Source: Calothrix sp. NIES-4105 (GTDB lineage Bacteria; Cyanobacteriota; Cyanobacteriia; Cyanobacteriales; Nostocaceae). Taken from it: 64,000 nt of DNA. Below, piece after piece: positions 1 through 7,944 of this stretch. The position numbers and the translations under genes are program-made. The stretch's first letter is position 1, and each line of letters begins with the position of its first letter. The stretch spans positions 3,113,614 through 3,177,613 of the forward strand of contig NZ_AP018290.1 in NCBI RefSeq assembly GCF_002368415.1, in the 5' to 3' direction. The notes below the pieces were generated by a model that saw only the letters and a list, made by a program, of their open reading frames with translations, was not told where the DNA came from and ran no database searches.

Positions 1-436
1 CAACTGTTGAGCTTGTACAATTGACTTTTGTAAAGTATCACGAGCTTGATATAAAGCTACTTTCAGTATTTCTAGCTATGTAACTGATTCGTAAATGTAT
101 AAAAAATATTATTTTTAGTTAATTTCCTCCGTATTAGATTTATTTCTTTGACTTTGCTGCACCTAACATTTTAAAAAGCTAACCTTCATTTATATATATA
201 GGAGTCAATCTCATTAGATTATTCATTTAGTAGGACTTAAATAAATCTCACTTCGGTGACAAATTAGCCTGAACAGCTTGTCAGCTAAGAAATGTAGCAA
301 TTTATGAAAAAATGGAATGGAGTATTCGTGGAGACGCTTGCCTTATGCAATCCAATCTCTAACTCAAGGTTTATATAATATATAATCTGTTAAAGTTGAA
401 ATATTTAGGCGCCATTTTAGCAGGGAGCATATTTTA
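1..436. other. Left-edge region without an assignable gene
   Basis: No complete gene is visible here. Two short open frames touch the window edge. One is on the plus strand and ends with a TAA at about 79-81; the other is on the minus strand from about 82 leftwards. Either could be the end or start of a gene outside the window, and neither has a recognisable motif. The rest is AT-rich. A GGCGCC palindrome lies at about 409, and an AGGGAG ribosome binding site at 422-427 belongs to the next gene. Confidence 0.4.
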
Positions 437-1420
437 ATGAAGCGTCGCAAATTTTTGAACCGCGCGCTGTCTACCGTTGCAATTGTTGGAAGTAATAGCG
501 TAATTGCACAATCTATATCAGCGGTGAATGACCAAAGTATCATCGCACAGGCGCCGAATATCTTGACAGTGGATGAAGTACTAGCCCTCCCTAATGTGCC
601 TGGGGATCACCGCTTCTTTTATGGTTCAGACCCTGCCCAGTTCGGTGATCTTTATCTTCCGCAAAGCAAAGGTCCGCATCCTGTAGTACTCCTCCTTCAC
701 GGGGGCTGCTGGCGGGCACAATACAGCCTGACCCTTGTTGCACAAATGGCAGCGGCGTTGAGACAAGCGGGACTGGCTGTATGGAATTTGGAATACCGCC
801 GACTCGGCAATGGAGGTGGTTGGCCTACGACCTTTCAGGATGTGGCTATGGGGGCAGACTTTCTCCAGACACTCGCACCTCAATTCGCGCTAGACCTCAA
901 GCGCTTGGTAGCAGTTGGGCATTCTGCAGGGGGACATTTAGCGTTGTGGCTGGCGGGGCGCCATCGTCTTCCAGAGAACAACCCGCTTGGAGTGGGGCAA
1001 GGCGTGCGCGTTAACGGTGTCGTGTCCTTAGCTGGTATTCCTGACCTAATTACCGGAGTGCAGCAGAATATCTGTCGTGGGGCAATTCCCGAAATCGTTG
1101 GTGGACTTCCTGATCAGGCGCCGGATCGGTATAAGTTAGCTCAAGCGCGCGCGTTGCTGCCCTTGGGAGTTCCACAATGGCACCTAGTTGGTACTGAAGA
1201 TCAAATCGTGCCTGCGGCATATATCAAAGAATATGTGGAGGTAGCTCGTCAATATGACGAGGTGCATCTGAAGATATTGCCCAATGCCGGACATTTTGAG
1301 CTAATCGTTCCCACCACAACCGCATGGCCAGCAGTGCGACAGGCCGTATTAGACCTTGTAAGGCGGGATTCAAGGTATGAGTATTACTGGAACAAAAAAC
1401 CGAATTTTTACAATTTTTAG
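437..1420 (+). CDS. Exported alpha/beta hydrolase (esterase/kynurenine formamidase-like)
   Basis: This 327-residue protein is probably a secreted carboxylester or amide hydrolase. The N-terminus carries RRKFLNR followed by a hydrophobic stretch, which resembles a twin-arginine signal peptide, and a likely signal cleavage region lies near residues 25-38. The oxyanion-hole motif HGGCW is at residues 88-92, the nucleophile elbow GHSAGG has its serine at 163, an acid is probably in GTEDQ near 254, and the histidine is in NAGHFE at about 286. The complete triad argues for activity. The substrate cannot be told from sequence: the HGGxW type covers BD-FAE esterases and kynurenine formamidases. The ATG at 437 is preceded by AGGGAG. 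It is a single gene, convergent with the following cupin gene. Confidence 0.82.
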   Translation: MKRRKFLNRALSTVAIVGSNSVIAQSISAVNDQSIIAQAPNILTVDEVLALPNVPGDHRFFYGSDPAQFGDLYLPQSKGPHPVVLLLHGGCWRAQYSLTLVAQMAAALRQAGLAVWNLEYRRLGNGGGWPTTFQDVAMGADFLQTLAPQFALDLKRLVAVGHSAGGHLALWLAGRHRLPENNPLGVGQGVRVNGVVSLAGIPDLITGVQQNICRGAIPEIVGGLPDQAPDRYKLAQARALLPLGVPQWHLVGTEDQIVPAAYIKEYVEVARQYDEVHLKILPNAGHFELIVPTTTAWPAVRQAVLDLVRRDSRYEYYWNKKPNFYNF

Positions 1421-1448
1421 TATTGATTTTGTTGCAAATAATTAAATC

Positions 1449-1475
1449 CCCCCTTCCGCGCGTAAAAGAAGGGGG
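1449..1475. terminator. Inverted repeat between convergent genes
   Basis: CCCCCTTC and GAAGGGGG form an 8-bp GC-rich stem around an 11-base loop, between the convergent hydrolase and cupin genes. Its place suggests a bidirectional terminator, but no clear U-tract follows it. C-rich/G-rich hairpins of this kind also belong to dispersed cyanobacterial repeats. Confidence 0.45.
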
Positions 1476-1520
1476 CTAAGAGAAATAAAGCGTATCTTCA
1501 TATAGAAATGGTATCAGTAA

Positions 1521-1964
1521 TTACGGCGCCAATCGACTTAATACCTGCATATCTTCTTCGTCCAACTCTACAGGAATCCCGCTGCGAATAAGTTGAGAGA
1601 AATCTTCGTTTGGCACCATGATTGTTAAAGTATATAAACGTGTGGCGCCTGTATTTTTAATCATGTGAGTCCCTGTAGGGGGTATTAACAAACTATCACC
1701 TGTTTTGATAGAAACATCTTTGCCGTCGCAAATTGCTACGCCTTCTCCTTTTAGCACAAAAAACATTTCTACAGCCCACTGATGACGGTTCGGCGGAGTT
1801 TTGCCGCCAACATCAAAAATTTCTACGCAACAGGTTAAGGAAGTGTTAGCACTAGCTGTATCGAAAATAATTGCTAATCGGTTTGAATCTTCAGGACTAA
1901 TCCGATACACTTGATAGTCTTTAAGAGATCTAATTACAGGAATAACACAACTTTTGGCTTGCAT
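1521..1964 (-). CDS. Cupin-domain protein
   Basis: A small single-domain cupin of 147 residues. The first cupin motif is visible as GGKTPPNRHQW followed by E and later KGEG. The second is GDSLLIPPTGTHMIKN, which supplies the C-terminal histidine. The first motif has one histidine (RHQW) instead of the usual HxH, so the metal site may be altered or empty. Cupins of this size bind a metal and serve as dioxygenases, isomerases or sensors; nothing here selects one. It is a single minus-strand gene. An AT-rich leader of about 280 bp separates it from the next minus-strand gene upstream, so it probably has its own promoter. Confidence 0.75.
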   Translation of the reverse strand: MQAKSCVIPVIRSLKDYQVYRISPEDSNRLAIIFDTASANTSLTCCVEIFDVGGKTPPNRHQWAVEMFFVLKGEGVAICDGKDVSIKTGDSLLIPPTGTHMIKNTGATRLYTLTIMVPNEDFSQLIRSGIPVELDEEDMQVLSRLAP

Positions 1965-2152
1965 ATAAATATCTCCTATGTAAATTAAAATCTATAAACC
2001 TGTTTCTTTGCTTAAAAATAACTTACATTATTCAGATATTTATCTACCAAAAGTTTAATATAAACAAATCTGGTTTGTATGCAAGATCGTCGTTTTTATT
2101 ACAAGTTATCGACAAAGAAACAACGATGCTTTATTAAATTCTTATGGTTTTA

Positions 2153-2183
2153 GTCCCCCTGCTCCCTTAATAAGCCAGGGGGA
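2153..2183 (-). terminator. Hairpin downstream of the ScyD-hydrolase fusion gene
   Basis: TCCCCCTG and CAGGGGGA form an 8-bp stem with AT-rich sequence around it. It lies just past the 3' end of the minus-strand gene that ends at 2243. It is probably its terminator, or a copy of a dispersed C-rich hairpin. Confidence 0.4.
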
Positions 2184-2242
2184 TTTAATTATTTGCAACT
2201 TCATATTAAATTGGTATAACCTCTGCCCATCCTAAGTTTTCA

Positions 2243-4186
2243 TCATTTACCTCCTATTTGACTAATCACACTTACGTTTGAATCAAAGTCGCCACCTGTT
2301 TTATAGACATAATTAAAAGCATCTTGATCGTTGAGCAGATTGGCTCGCAAAAATAGCCCGCTCCAGCGACCGATGGCGCCTGTTGCCGTTTCTTGTTCAA
2401 GGGTTGGTCGATTTGGCTCACGGGTTAAATTATCTGTATTGGTTATGCCATAGTGATTTGTACCTTCAATTGCAATCAGCGCTTTCGGTGTATCTTGAAT
2501 TTTCACATAGGTTGATGCCACTTCACCAAAATCAGCAACACCGTCGAGCGTCCCTGCAATTAAGCCAACGGGAATATTTTGATTGTCGATTACGGGAAAT
2601 GTGCCACTATTGGCTTGTGTCTGGAAGTTGGTGCCGTAGAAGATGCCTGCTTTTAATTCAAGTGGTCGATTATAATCACCTTTAGAAACACCTGGGTCAT
2701 TGATATTTTGAATGGCGGCTAACCCAGCATATCCCCCAAACGAATGTCCTAAAAGTCCTAGCTTGTCGGTATCTACAATTTCAAAGATAGGGGAGTTAGC
2801 ATCGGTATCTTCCAGTTTGATTTGAGCTAGCACGTCCGAAACTTGCTGTTGATCTGCAAAAAGCCCTGTAATACTTTGCCCATTGCCGGTTAAAGTTCGT
2901 TCATTATTCGGAACAACCACGACAAATCCATAGCTCGCAACTTTTTCTGCATAGCTAGAATACTCTGCTTTATCGACCAAAGCACCTTGCAGCATTAGCG
3001 CGATTGGCAATTGATCAGGAGTTGCGTTTGGCAAAACTGGATAGTAAACATCTGCCGGATCACCATCGGCAGCAATTGTAGTTGTGTAACGTTTTACTTG
3101 GCTATAAATCGAATCGGGGTTAAAGGGGTTATCCTTCTTCAACCGCAGCACTTCGCCTTGTCCAGCAGTAAAGCCTTTGTTAGAAATATAAATGTCACCA
3201 TCAGTACCAATTTCTATACCTGTGGGATTAATTAGCTTATCATCCGCGAGCGTCGTGCGAGTTTTACCATCTGGAGACACATAAATCAAGGCGCCTGCGT
3301 CACTGCCATTCAAAATACCATCCGCGTCGTATTCTAGAACATATAAACCACCGGACTTGTCGAAGGCAATATCAGAAATATTCGTAAAACCACCTGCATA
3401 AACTTCGGGTTGACCATCAGTATTGATGCGATAAACTTGTGCTGTTCCTGTTTGAAAAGGAAAACCAGTCAATTCGCCAACATAAAGGGCGCCATCAGGG
3501 CCAACTGTTACCGAGGTGGGGACAGATTGCCGCACCACTGTTTTACCCGTGAGGGGATCAGTCGTGGTGCGAGCCGGAAAGACGGTTTCTAAATTTACTT
3601 CGCTGCCAAACGCGCGAACTCTTAGCAAATCATTGGCGCCTGCATCTAGGACATAAGCGTTATTGTCGTTAATGAGCAAGTCATAGAGGTTAGTGTTTAC
3701 CTCTCCTCCATCGGGGTTGTTGTTTTGTTCATAGGCGCCAAGATCCCTTAATCTCGTCCATGAACCACCATCATCAAAACTATCAATCCCGATCAACTGG
3801 CTAAAATCAGGAATTTGTAAAAGATTATCTCGATTAGCTGGATTACTGGCAAGACCGACGATTGCATAGGCGTTTCCATCAGCATCAAACTCAATGTCAT
3901 TGACACCTGCTGCATCTGACCCATTGGGTAATGCCAGCGATGGTAGTCCAGTGACGACTCGTTGGGCAACCCCATTTTTAATTCGGGTAATTGCACCTGT
4001 GGCACCGTAAGACAAAGAGGCGCCTGGTAAATTTGGAGACGGAATACTGGCGCCTGTTCCCCCTCGTCCTGCTTCCGCAACATAAAGGGCGTCATCAAGA
4101 CCAAAATTCAGCTTACGTGGACCGTCCAAACCAGATGCCAGCACCTCAATTTGCGATATCTGTGGCGTTTCTACTGTTTTAAACAT
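2243..4186 (-). CDS. ScyD/ScyE-family beta-propeller fused to a dienelactone-hydrolase-like domain
   Basis: A 647-residue two-domain protein. Residues from about 10 to 350 show the repeated DxxGNxY / GPDGALYVGE / DKSGGLYVLEY pattern of ScyD/ScyE-type NHL-like propellers, named after genes of the scytonemin cluster. Residues from about 360 to 640 form an alpha/beta hydrolase with LMLQGALV near the oxyanion region, the nucleophile elbow GHSFGGYAG, LIAGTLDGV for the acid and GTNHYGI for the histidine, so the triad looks complete. This half resembles PAF-acetylhydrolase, chlorophyllase and dienelactone hydrolase relatives. I see no clear signal peptide at the chosen ATG. No other scytonemin gene is nearby, so a role in that pathway is not supported. 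A Fur-box-like site lies about 100 bp upstream. Confidence 0.72.
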   Translation of the reverse strand: MFKTVETPQISQIEVLASGLDGPRKLNFGLDDALYVAEAGRGGTGASIPSPNLPGASLSYGATGAITRIKNGVAQRVVTGLPSLALPNGSDAAGVNDIEFDADGNAYAIVGLASNPANRDNLLQIPDFSQLIGIDSFDDGGSWTRLRDLGAYEQNNNPDGGEVNTNLYDLLINDNNAYVLDAGANDLLRVRAFGSEVNLETVFPARTTTDPLTGKTVVRQSVPTSVTVGPDGALYVGELTGFPFQTGTAQVYRINTDGQPEVYAGGFTNISDIAFDKSGGLYVLEYDADGILNGSDAGALIYVSPDGKTRTTLADDKLINPTGIEIGTDGDIYISNKGFTAGQGEVLRLKKDNPFNPDSIYSQVKRYTTTIAADGDPADVYYPVLPNATPDQLPIALMLQGALVDKAEYSSYAEKVASYGFVVVVPNNERTLTGNGQSITGLFADQQQVSDVLAQIKLEDTDANSPIFEIVDTDKLGLLGHSFGGYAGLAAIQNINDPGVSKGDYNRPLELKAGIFYGTNFQTQANSGTFPVIDNQNIPVGLIAGTLDGVADFGEVASTYVKIQDTPKALIAIEGTNHYGITNTDNLTREPNRPTLEQETATGAIGRWSGLFLRANLLNDQDAFNYVYKTGGDFDSNVSVISQIGGK

Positions 4187-4284
4187 GATTTTTCCTTTTA
4201 CTCATGCTCTCAGGGCGTTAGGTCTGTTTATATAATAGATACAGGTTTGATCAAATTATTCATTTATAAAATTGTTGCGTTTAT

Positions 4285-4303
4285 GATAATGATAATCAAT
4301 TAA
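4285..4303 (-). promoter_or_regulatory. Possible Fur box upstream of the propeller-hydrolase gene
   Basis: The sequence GATAATGATAATCAATTAA matches the classical 19-base Fur consensus GATAATGATAATCATTATC at about 15 positions, including the first 14 in a row. It lies about 100 bp upstream of the start at 4186 in a promoter-like AT-rich region. Control by iron is inferred only from this match. Confidence 0.35.
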
Positions 4304-4458
4304 GCATAGACGCTACTTTGGGCGGATATTGGAGATTCTCGTAAGAAATATAGCCTTCTGGGAATATTTTAGGCATGGAAATCTCGGCACTGCTGCGCGG
4401 CGCCTTGAAGATTAGTTAAATCACGGATTGTTTTAATTTAAAACTTAACTATGAAGAT

Positions 4459-4668
4459 TTAAACAATAACTGAAGCGTTAGCATCATCATACAAATTTAT
4501 TTCTGGTAACGCTGCTAAATCTTCTAGAGTTAGATTTAAGGAAGGCTTTTTATCTTGATATGTATAAGCGATTAGACCAGCAATAATATTGGCCATAAAA
4601 TTAGGAATACAACGATGCCTACTGAAGTGCTGGTTTCTCAGACTGTGCTTGAATTTTAATTCAAGCAT
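4459..4668 (-). pseudogene. C-terminal remnant of an IS transposase
   Basis: The 69-residue frame contains LIAYTYQDKKPSLNL preceded by RHRCIPNFMANIIAG. This resembles the C-terminal tail of a family of cyanobacterial DDE transposases, which I recall ending in a LIAYxxxPKKPSL-like sequence. The catalytic core is absent, so at most a 3' fragment of an insertion sequence is left. It lies directly downstream of devC, where devA would be expected, which suggests the insertion or a later deletion removed devA. The family assignment is from memory. Confidence 0.4.
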
Positions 4669-4680
4669 TGTTTAAAATAT

Positions 4681-5847
4681 TTAAAAAAGTTCAGCAGGTT
4701 CTGCCTTACGCAACCTACGAACAGCTACTAAACCAGAAATTATACACATTAATATTGTTAAACATAGTACTAGTAAAGCGCGGTCAGTTGTCATTACAAT
4801 CGGTAATGATGTTGCATTTTTAGTCAAATCATACACCCCTAATGTGAGAGCAAAACCAGGAATATAACCTAAAGTAGCTAAAATCATTGCTTCTTGCAAA
4901 ACAATAAACTCCAAATATATATTTCTAAATCCCATTGCTTTTAAAGTCGCATACTCTGATAAATGATTGCTAACATCAGAAAAAAGAATTTGATAAACAA
5001 TAACCGTACCAACAATAAATCCCATACTAACTCCTAAAGTAAAAATAAAACCAATTGATGTACTTGTCTGCCAATAAGTCTTTTCAAACTCAACAAAGTC
5101 TTGGTGAGTTAAAACTTTTACATCTTTTGGTAGGTTAGCCTGTATTTTTTTTAAAATATTTTGAGCATTGGCATTCGTTTTAAGTTTAATCAGCCCAATA
5201 TCAATTTCTCCTATTTTACGATACCTACTAAATAAGCGAAGAAAATTTAAGTCACTCATGATTATATTTCCATCTGCACCGAAAGAAGGACCTAATGTAA
5301 ATAAACCAACAACGTTAACTTTTTTACTTGATAGCTCAGTAGTAATGATTTGATGGCGCTCAAATTCAAGTGCGATAGGACCATATTCTTTACGCGAAGC
5401 TCTATCAAACAAAATATTTTCTTGAAGTTGTAATTTACTTAAGTTTGCAGCAACTTCTGGAAATTTAAAAACTGAATCCCCAGGTTGAAAAGCATAAACA
5501 TATATAGTTCTAAAATTTCCATTTACAGGATTTCTCCAATCTCCAAATTCAATATATACAGGACTTATAGATTCCACACCATCAATACCAAAAACTTGAT
5601 ATAAACGGCGCCAAGAAAAAGTTCTCATGTAGCTCAAAGACTTAGAGCGCGCACTAATCAAAACTAAATCAGCATTTAAACTCTGATGGAACTGGGTAGC
5701 ACTATCAAAAAGAGATGCTTGGAAACCCAACTGCATAAAAATAAGAATAACTGCAAAAGCAATTCCCGATAAAGCAATCAGTAAACGTCCTTTTTGGCGA
5801 GTCAGTTGCAGCCATGCTAAAGGTGTATTATAAAAAATCACTTTCAT
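4681..5847 (-). CDS. devC: DevC-type ABC exporter permease
   Basis: A 388-residue permease of the DevC/MacB-FtsX type. It has an N-terminal membrane segment after LAWLQLTRQKGRLL, a large periplasmic region of about 220 residues, and three C-terminal membrane segments, with SEYATLKAMGF before the second and RRLRKAEPAELF at the end, as in DevC. In Anabaena the DevBCA exporter with TolC moves heterocyst glycolipids; paralogues have other substrates. I chose the ATG at 5847 (MKVIFYN), two bases past the devB stop. An alternative start at 5859 would overlap devB. No Shine-Dalgarno sequence is clear for either. The ATPase gene devA is missing downstream, so this permease must use an ATPase from elsewhere or be idle. 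Confidence 0.88.
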   Translation of the reverse strand: MKVIFYNTPLAWLQLTRQKGRLLIALSGIAFAVILIFMQLGFQASLFDSATQFHQSLNADLVLISARSKSLSYMRTFSWRRLYQVFGIDGVESISPVYIEFGDWRNPVNGNFRTIYVYAFQPGDSVFKFPEVAANLSKLQLQENILFDRASRKEYGPIALEFERHQIITTELSSKKVNVVGLFTLGPSFGADGNIIMSDLNFLRLFSRYRKIGEIDIGLIKLKTNANAQNILKKIQANLPKDVKVLTHQDFVEFEKTYWQTSTSIGFIFTLGVSMGFIVGTVIVYQILFSDVSNHLSEYATLKAMGFRNIYLEFIVLQEAMILATLGYIPGFALTLGVYDLTKNATSLPIVMTTDRALLVLCLTILMCIISGLVAVRRLRKAEPAELF

Positions 5848-5848
5848 T

Positions 5849-7057
5849 TTAAATATCAATTACTACATTCACTTGCAAATTAGTAAAAGCTGAAGCCTTG
5901 CGGTTAGACTCTGGGTCTAAATGAATCTTTACCTCAACTATTCTACCATTTACGTCTGCTGTTGGGTCAGTACTTAAAACATCTTGCGGATTAACTTGTA
6001 AACCAATTTGAGCAACTTTACCATATAATTTACCTGAAAATACATTATTAGTAATAGTAGCAAATTGACCCACTTTGACTTTGCTCACATCTAATTCATA
6101 AACTTCTGCTATTACATTCATTCGGTCTGTTTGCCCTAAAGCAACAATCCCCTTAGTACCAACCGCCTCTCCTGGTCGAGTATGAATTTTTAAAATTTGT
6201 CCATTTATTGGCGCCCGAATATAAGCTTGTTCTAAATCAGCTTGAACTTTAGCAACATTTGCCTTAGCTCTGTCAATTTCAGCTTTAGCCGCTTGTACGT
6301 CGGTAGGACGAACCTCAGCCATTTTTTCTAAAGTTGCTTGGGCTGCTTTAATTTGTCGAGTGGTAGTTGCTTCAATCCGGTTGCGATTAGCTTTTGCCTC
6401 TAAAAGCTCTTCAGTAGCGCTTTTCATCGCTAGCTGTTTACTATCTAATTGAGAAGCTGCAACAGCACCATTTGTAAACAATTTGTTATAACGTTCATAT
6501 TCAGAAGAAGCTGTACGAAACTGTGCCTGTAAGCGCGCAATCGCTCTGTCAGTAGCTCTTAATTGTCCTTGCATTTCGGCGCCTAAGCCTTCAATTGTTG
6601 CTTTTTGAGCTTCAAGTTCTCCTGTTTTTGCTCCGGCTTTTACCTGAGCAAGACTAGCTTGAGCAACTTTAACTTGTTCAGTAGCCAGTTTTAGAGATGC
6701 TAGGAGATTTTGATAGTTATCTAAAATCGCAATTATTTGTCCTGTTTTAACTTTATCACCTTCATGGACTAAAAGTTTGGCAACTCGACTTCCTCCCAAT
6801 CCATTGAGTACGGTAGGAGTAGATAGGTAAATAACTTCTCCTTCTGGTCTTAAATGTCCTAAAGCAGAAACTGCCGTTTTTGGGGGAGTAGTCGTAACAG
6901 GACTAGTTGAGGAGGCTTGTGAATTACGTCGGAAGTGCAAGACATACACCAAAGTTACTCCAGTAAGCATAACACCTGTAAGGACAAAAGCAATGATAAT
7001 TGATACTCTTGTAGCCTTAAAAAATGATTTATTTTTTGAGTAAAATTCAGGCTTCAT
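5849..7057 (-). CDS. devB: DevB-type membrane fusion protein of an ABC exporter
   Basis: A 402-residue HlyD-family adaptor. It has a short cytoplasmic start, one membrane anchor (about residues 19-40), a Ser/Thr/Pro linker, a lipoyl-like half domain (VHEGDKVKTGQIIAILD), a long alpha-helical hairpin rich in Ala, Gln and Glu (about 115-285), then the second lipoyl half (APINGQILKIHTRPGEAVG) and a beta-barrel. It would link the inner-membrane DevC to a TolC-like outer-membrane protein. It is the first gene of a devBC operon, and the devC start follows its stop directly. The 590-bp region upstream probably holds the promoter. Confidence 0.9.
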   Translation of the reverse strand: MKPEFYSKNKSFFKATRVSIIIAFVLTGVMLTGVTLVYVLHFRRNSQASSTSPVTTTPPKTAVSALGHLRPEGEVIYLSTPTVLNGLGGSRVAKLLVHEGDKVKTGQIIAILDNYQNLLASLKLATEQVKVAQASLAQVKAGAKTGELEAQKATIEGLGAEMQGQLRATDRAIARLQAQFRTASSEYERYNKLFTNGAVAASQLDSKQLAMKSATEELLEAKANRNRIEATTTRQIKAAQATLEKMAEVRPTDVQAAKAEIDRAKANVAKVQADLEQAYIRAPINGQILKIHTRPGEAVGTKGIVALGQTDRMNVIAEVYELDVSKVKVGQFATITNNVFSGKLYGKVAQIGLQVNPQDVLSTDPTADVNGRIVEVKIHLDPESNRKASAFTNLQVNVVIDI

Positions 7058-7316
7058 AGCTTAGATTATATTAACTTGATAAAAAACAAATCCATTCTGG
7101 CGTATAGCTCTATGATTTGCCTGAACCATGAACTTGGAAATTTATACACACGGGCTTTAGGAAGAACGAGGTAGCAATACCCCTGACCTATCCGGCTCAG
7201 TCTTGTTGGTTTTATTGGAATAAGAGCCTATCTCTATCTAGCACAAAATGTAACATACTTTATCTACAAAGCTTTTTAAGGCACCAAATTCTTCACCTAT
7301 CACATAAAAAGGTGTC

Positions 7317-7347
7317 TTTGCTCAACTATAAGCCCAAGTTGAGCAAA
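7317..7347. repeat. Perfect inverted repeat in the devB-NRPS intergenic region
   Basis: TTTGCTCAACT and AGTTGAGCAAA form a perfect 11-bp stem with a 9-base loop. It lies in the 588-bp gap between divergent devB and the fatty-acyl-AMP ligase remnant. It could be a terminator left from a lost gene, an operator, or the end of a deleted element. I see nothing else certain in 7058-7645. Confidence 0.5.
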
Positions 7348-7645
7348 ATTTACAATTATTATTAATTTGTTGATAAGAACTTAACTTTAGTCGAGTGTTA
7401 GTATCGAAATGTCAAACCAAAATGTAATATTAAAACGAAAGCTCTTAAAAGATGTACTGAAACCATGAGTATTAAATACAACCTTAGCATTCAAGTATTT
7501 GACACCGTATTAACGCTTAAAAAGTTTTTGCAGCAGAATTAAATAAGTGAATAATTTGGTTGTGTTGAAACCTATAGTTAAATAGGAAGAAATTTTTCTA
7601 GCTTAACTTCCGTTGTTAATGCCGTTCATCCAATAACAAAGAGCA

Positions 7646-7897
7646 ATGAATGATACAAGGCATGAAATTTCAACTTATGCTTCTGTTGTGGCTGTTCCCG
7701 CTTATCCACCACGACCAAATCAGAATTTGTCAAGGTTGGAGGCAATAGTAAGGGATGCTCAAGCGACCTACGTGTTCACCACTGCAAAAATGTTGGATTC
7801 GATTAAGAGTTGCTCTGGAGACTTAAAAATTAATCAAGTAAATAAGAAGATAATAGCTGATACTCAAAATCAACCTGAACTTGTATTAAAAATATAA
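7646..7897 (+). pseudogene. Fatty-acyl-AMP ligase (FAAL) fragment
   Basis: The first half of this 83-residue frame contains VVAVPAYPPRPNQNLSRLE and DAQATYVFTTAKML. These match a conserved internal stretch of fatty-acyl-AMP ligases (typically near residues 80-140 of about 590). The upstream part, the ATP-binding core and the C-terminal domain are all missing, so this is a relic. FAALs usually load a fatty acid onto the first carrier protein of a lipopeptide or polyketide line. The position, 47 bp before an NRPS gene, suggests the cluster once began with a lipid-loading enzyme. Confidence 0.7.
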
Positions 7898-7944
7898 TAC
7901 TTGACTATTATATATAATTTACTAAAAGCAGTAGGTAAACTAAA

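Noticed and set aside
2243-4186. Scytonemin biosynthesis cluster
   Set aside because: Only a ScyD/ScyE-like domain is present. No scyA, scyB or scyC-like gene is nearby, and the protein is fused to a hydrolase.
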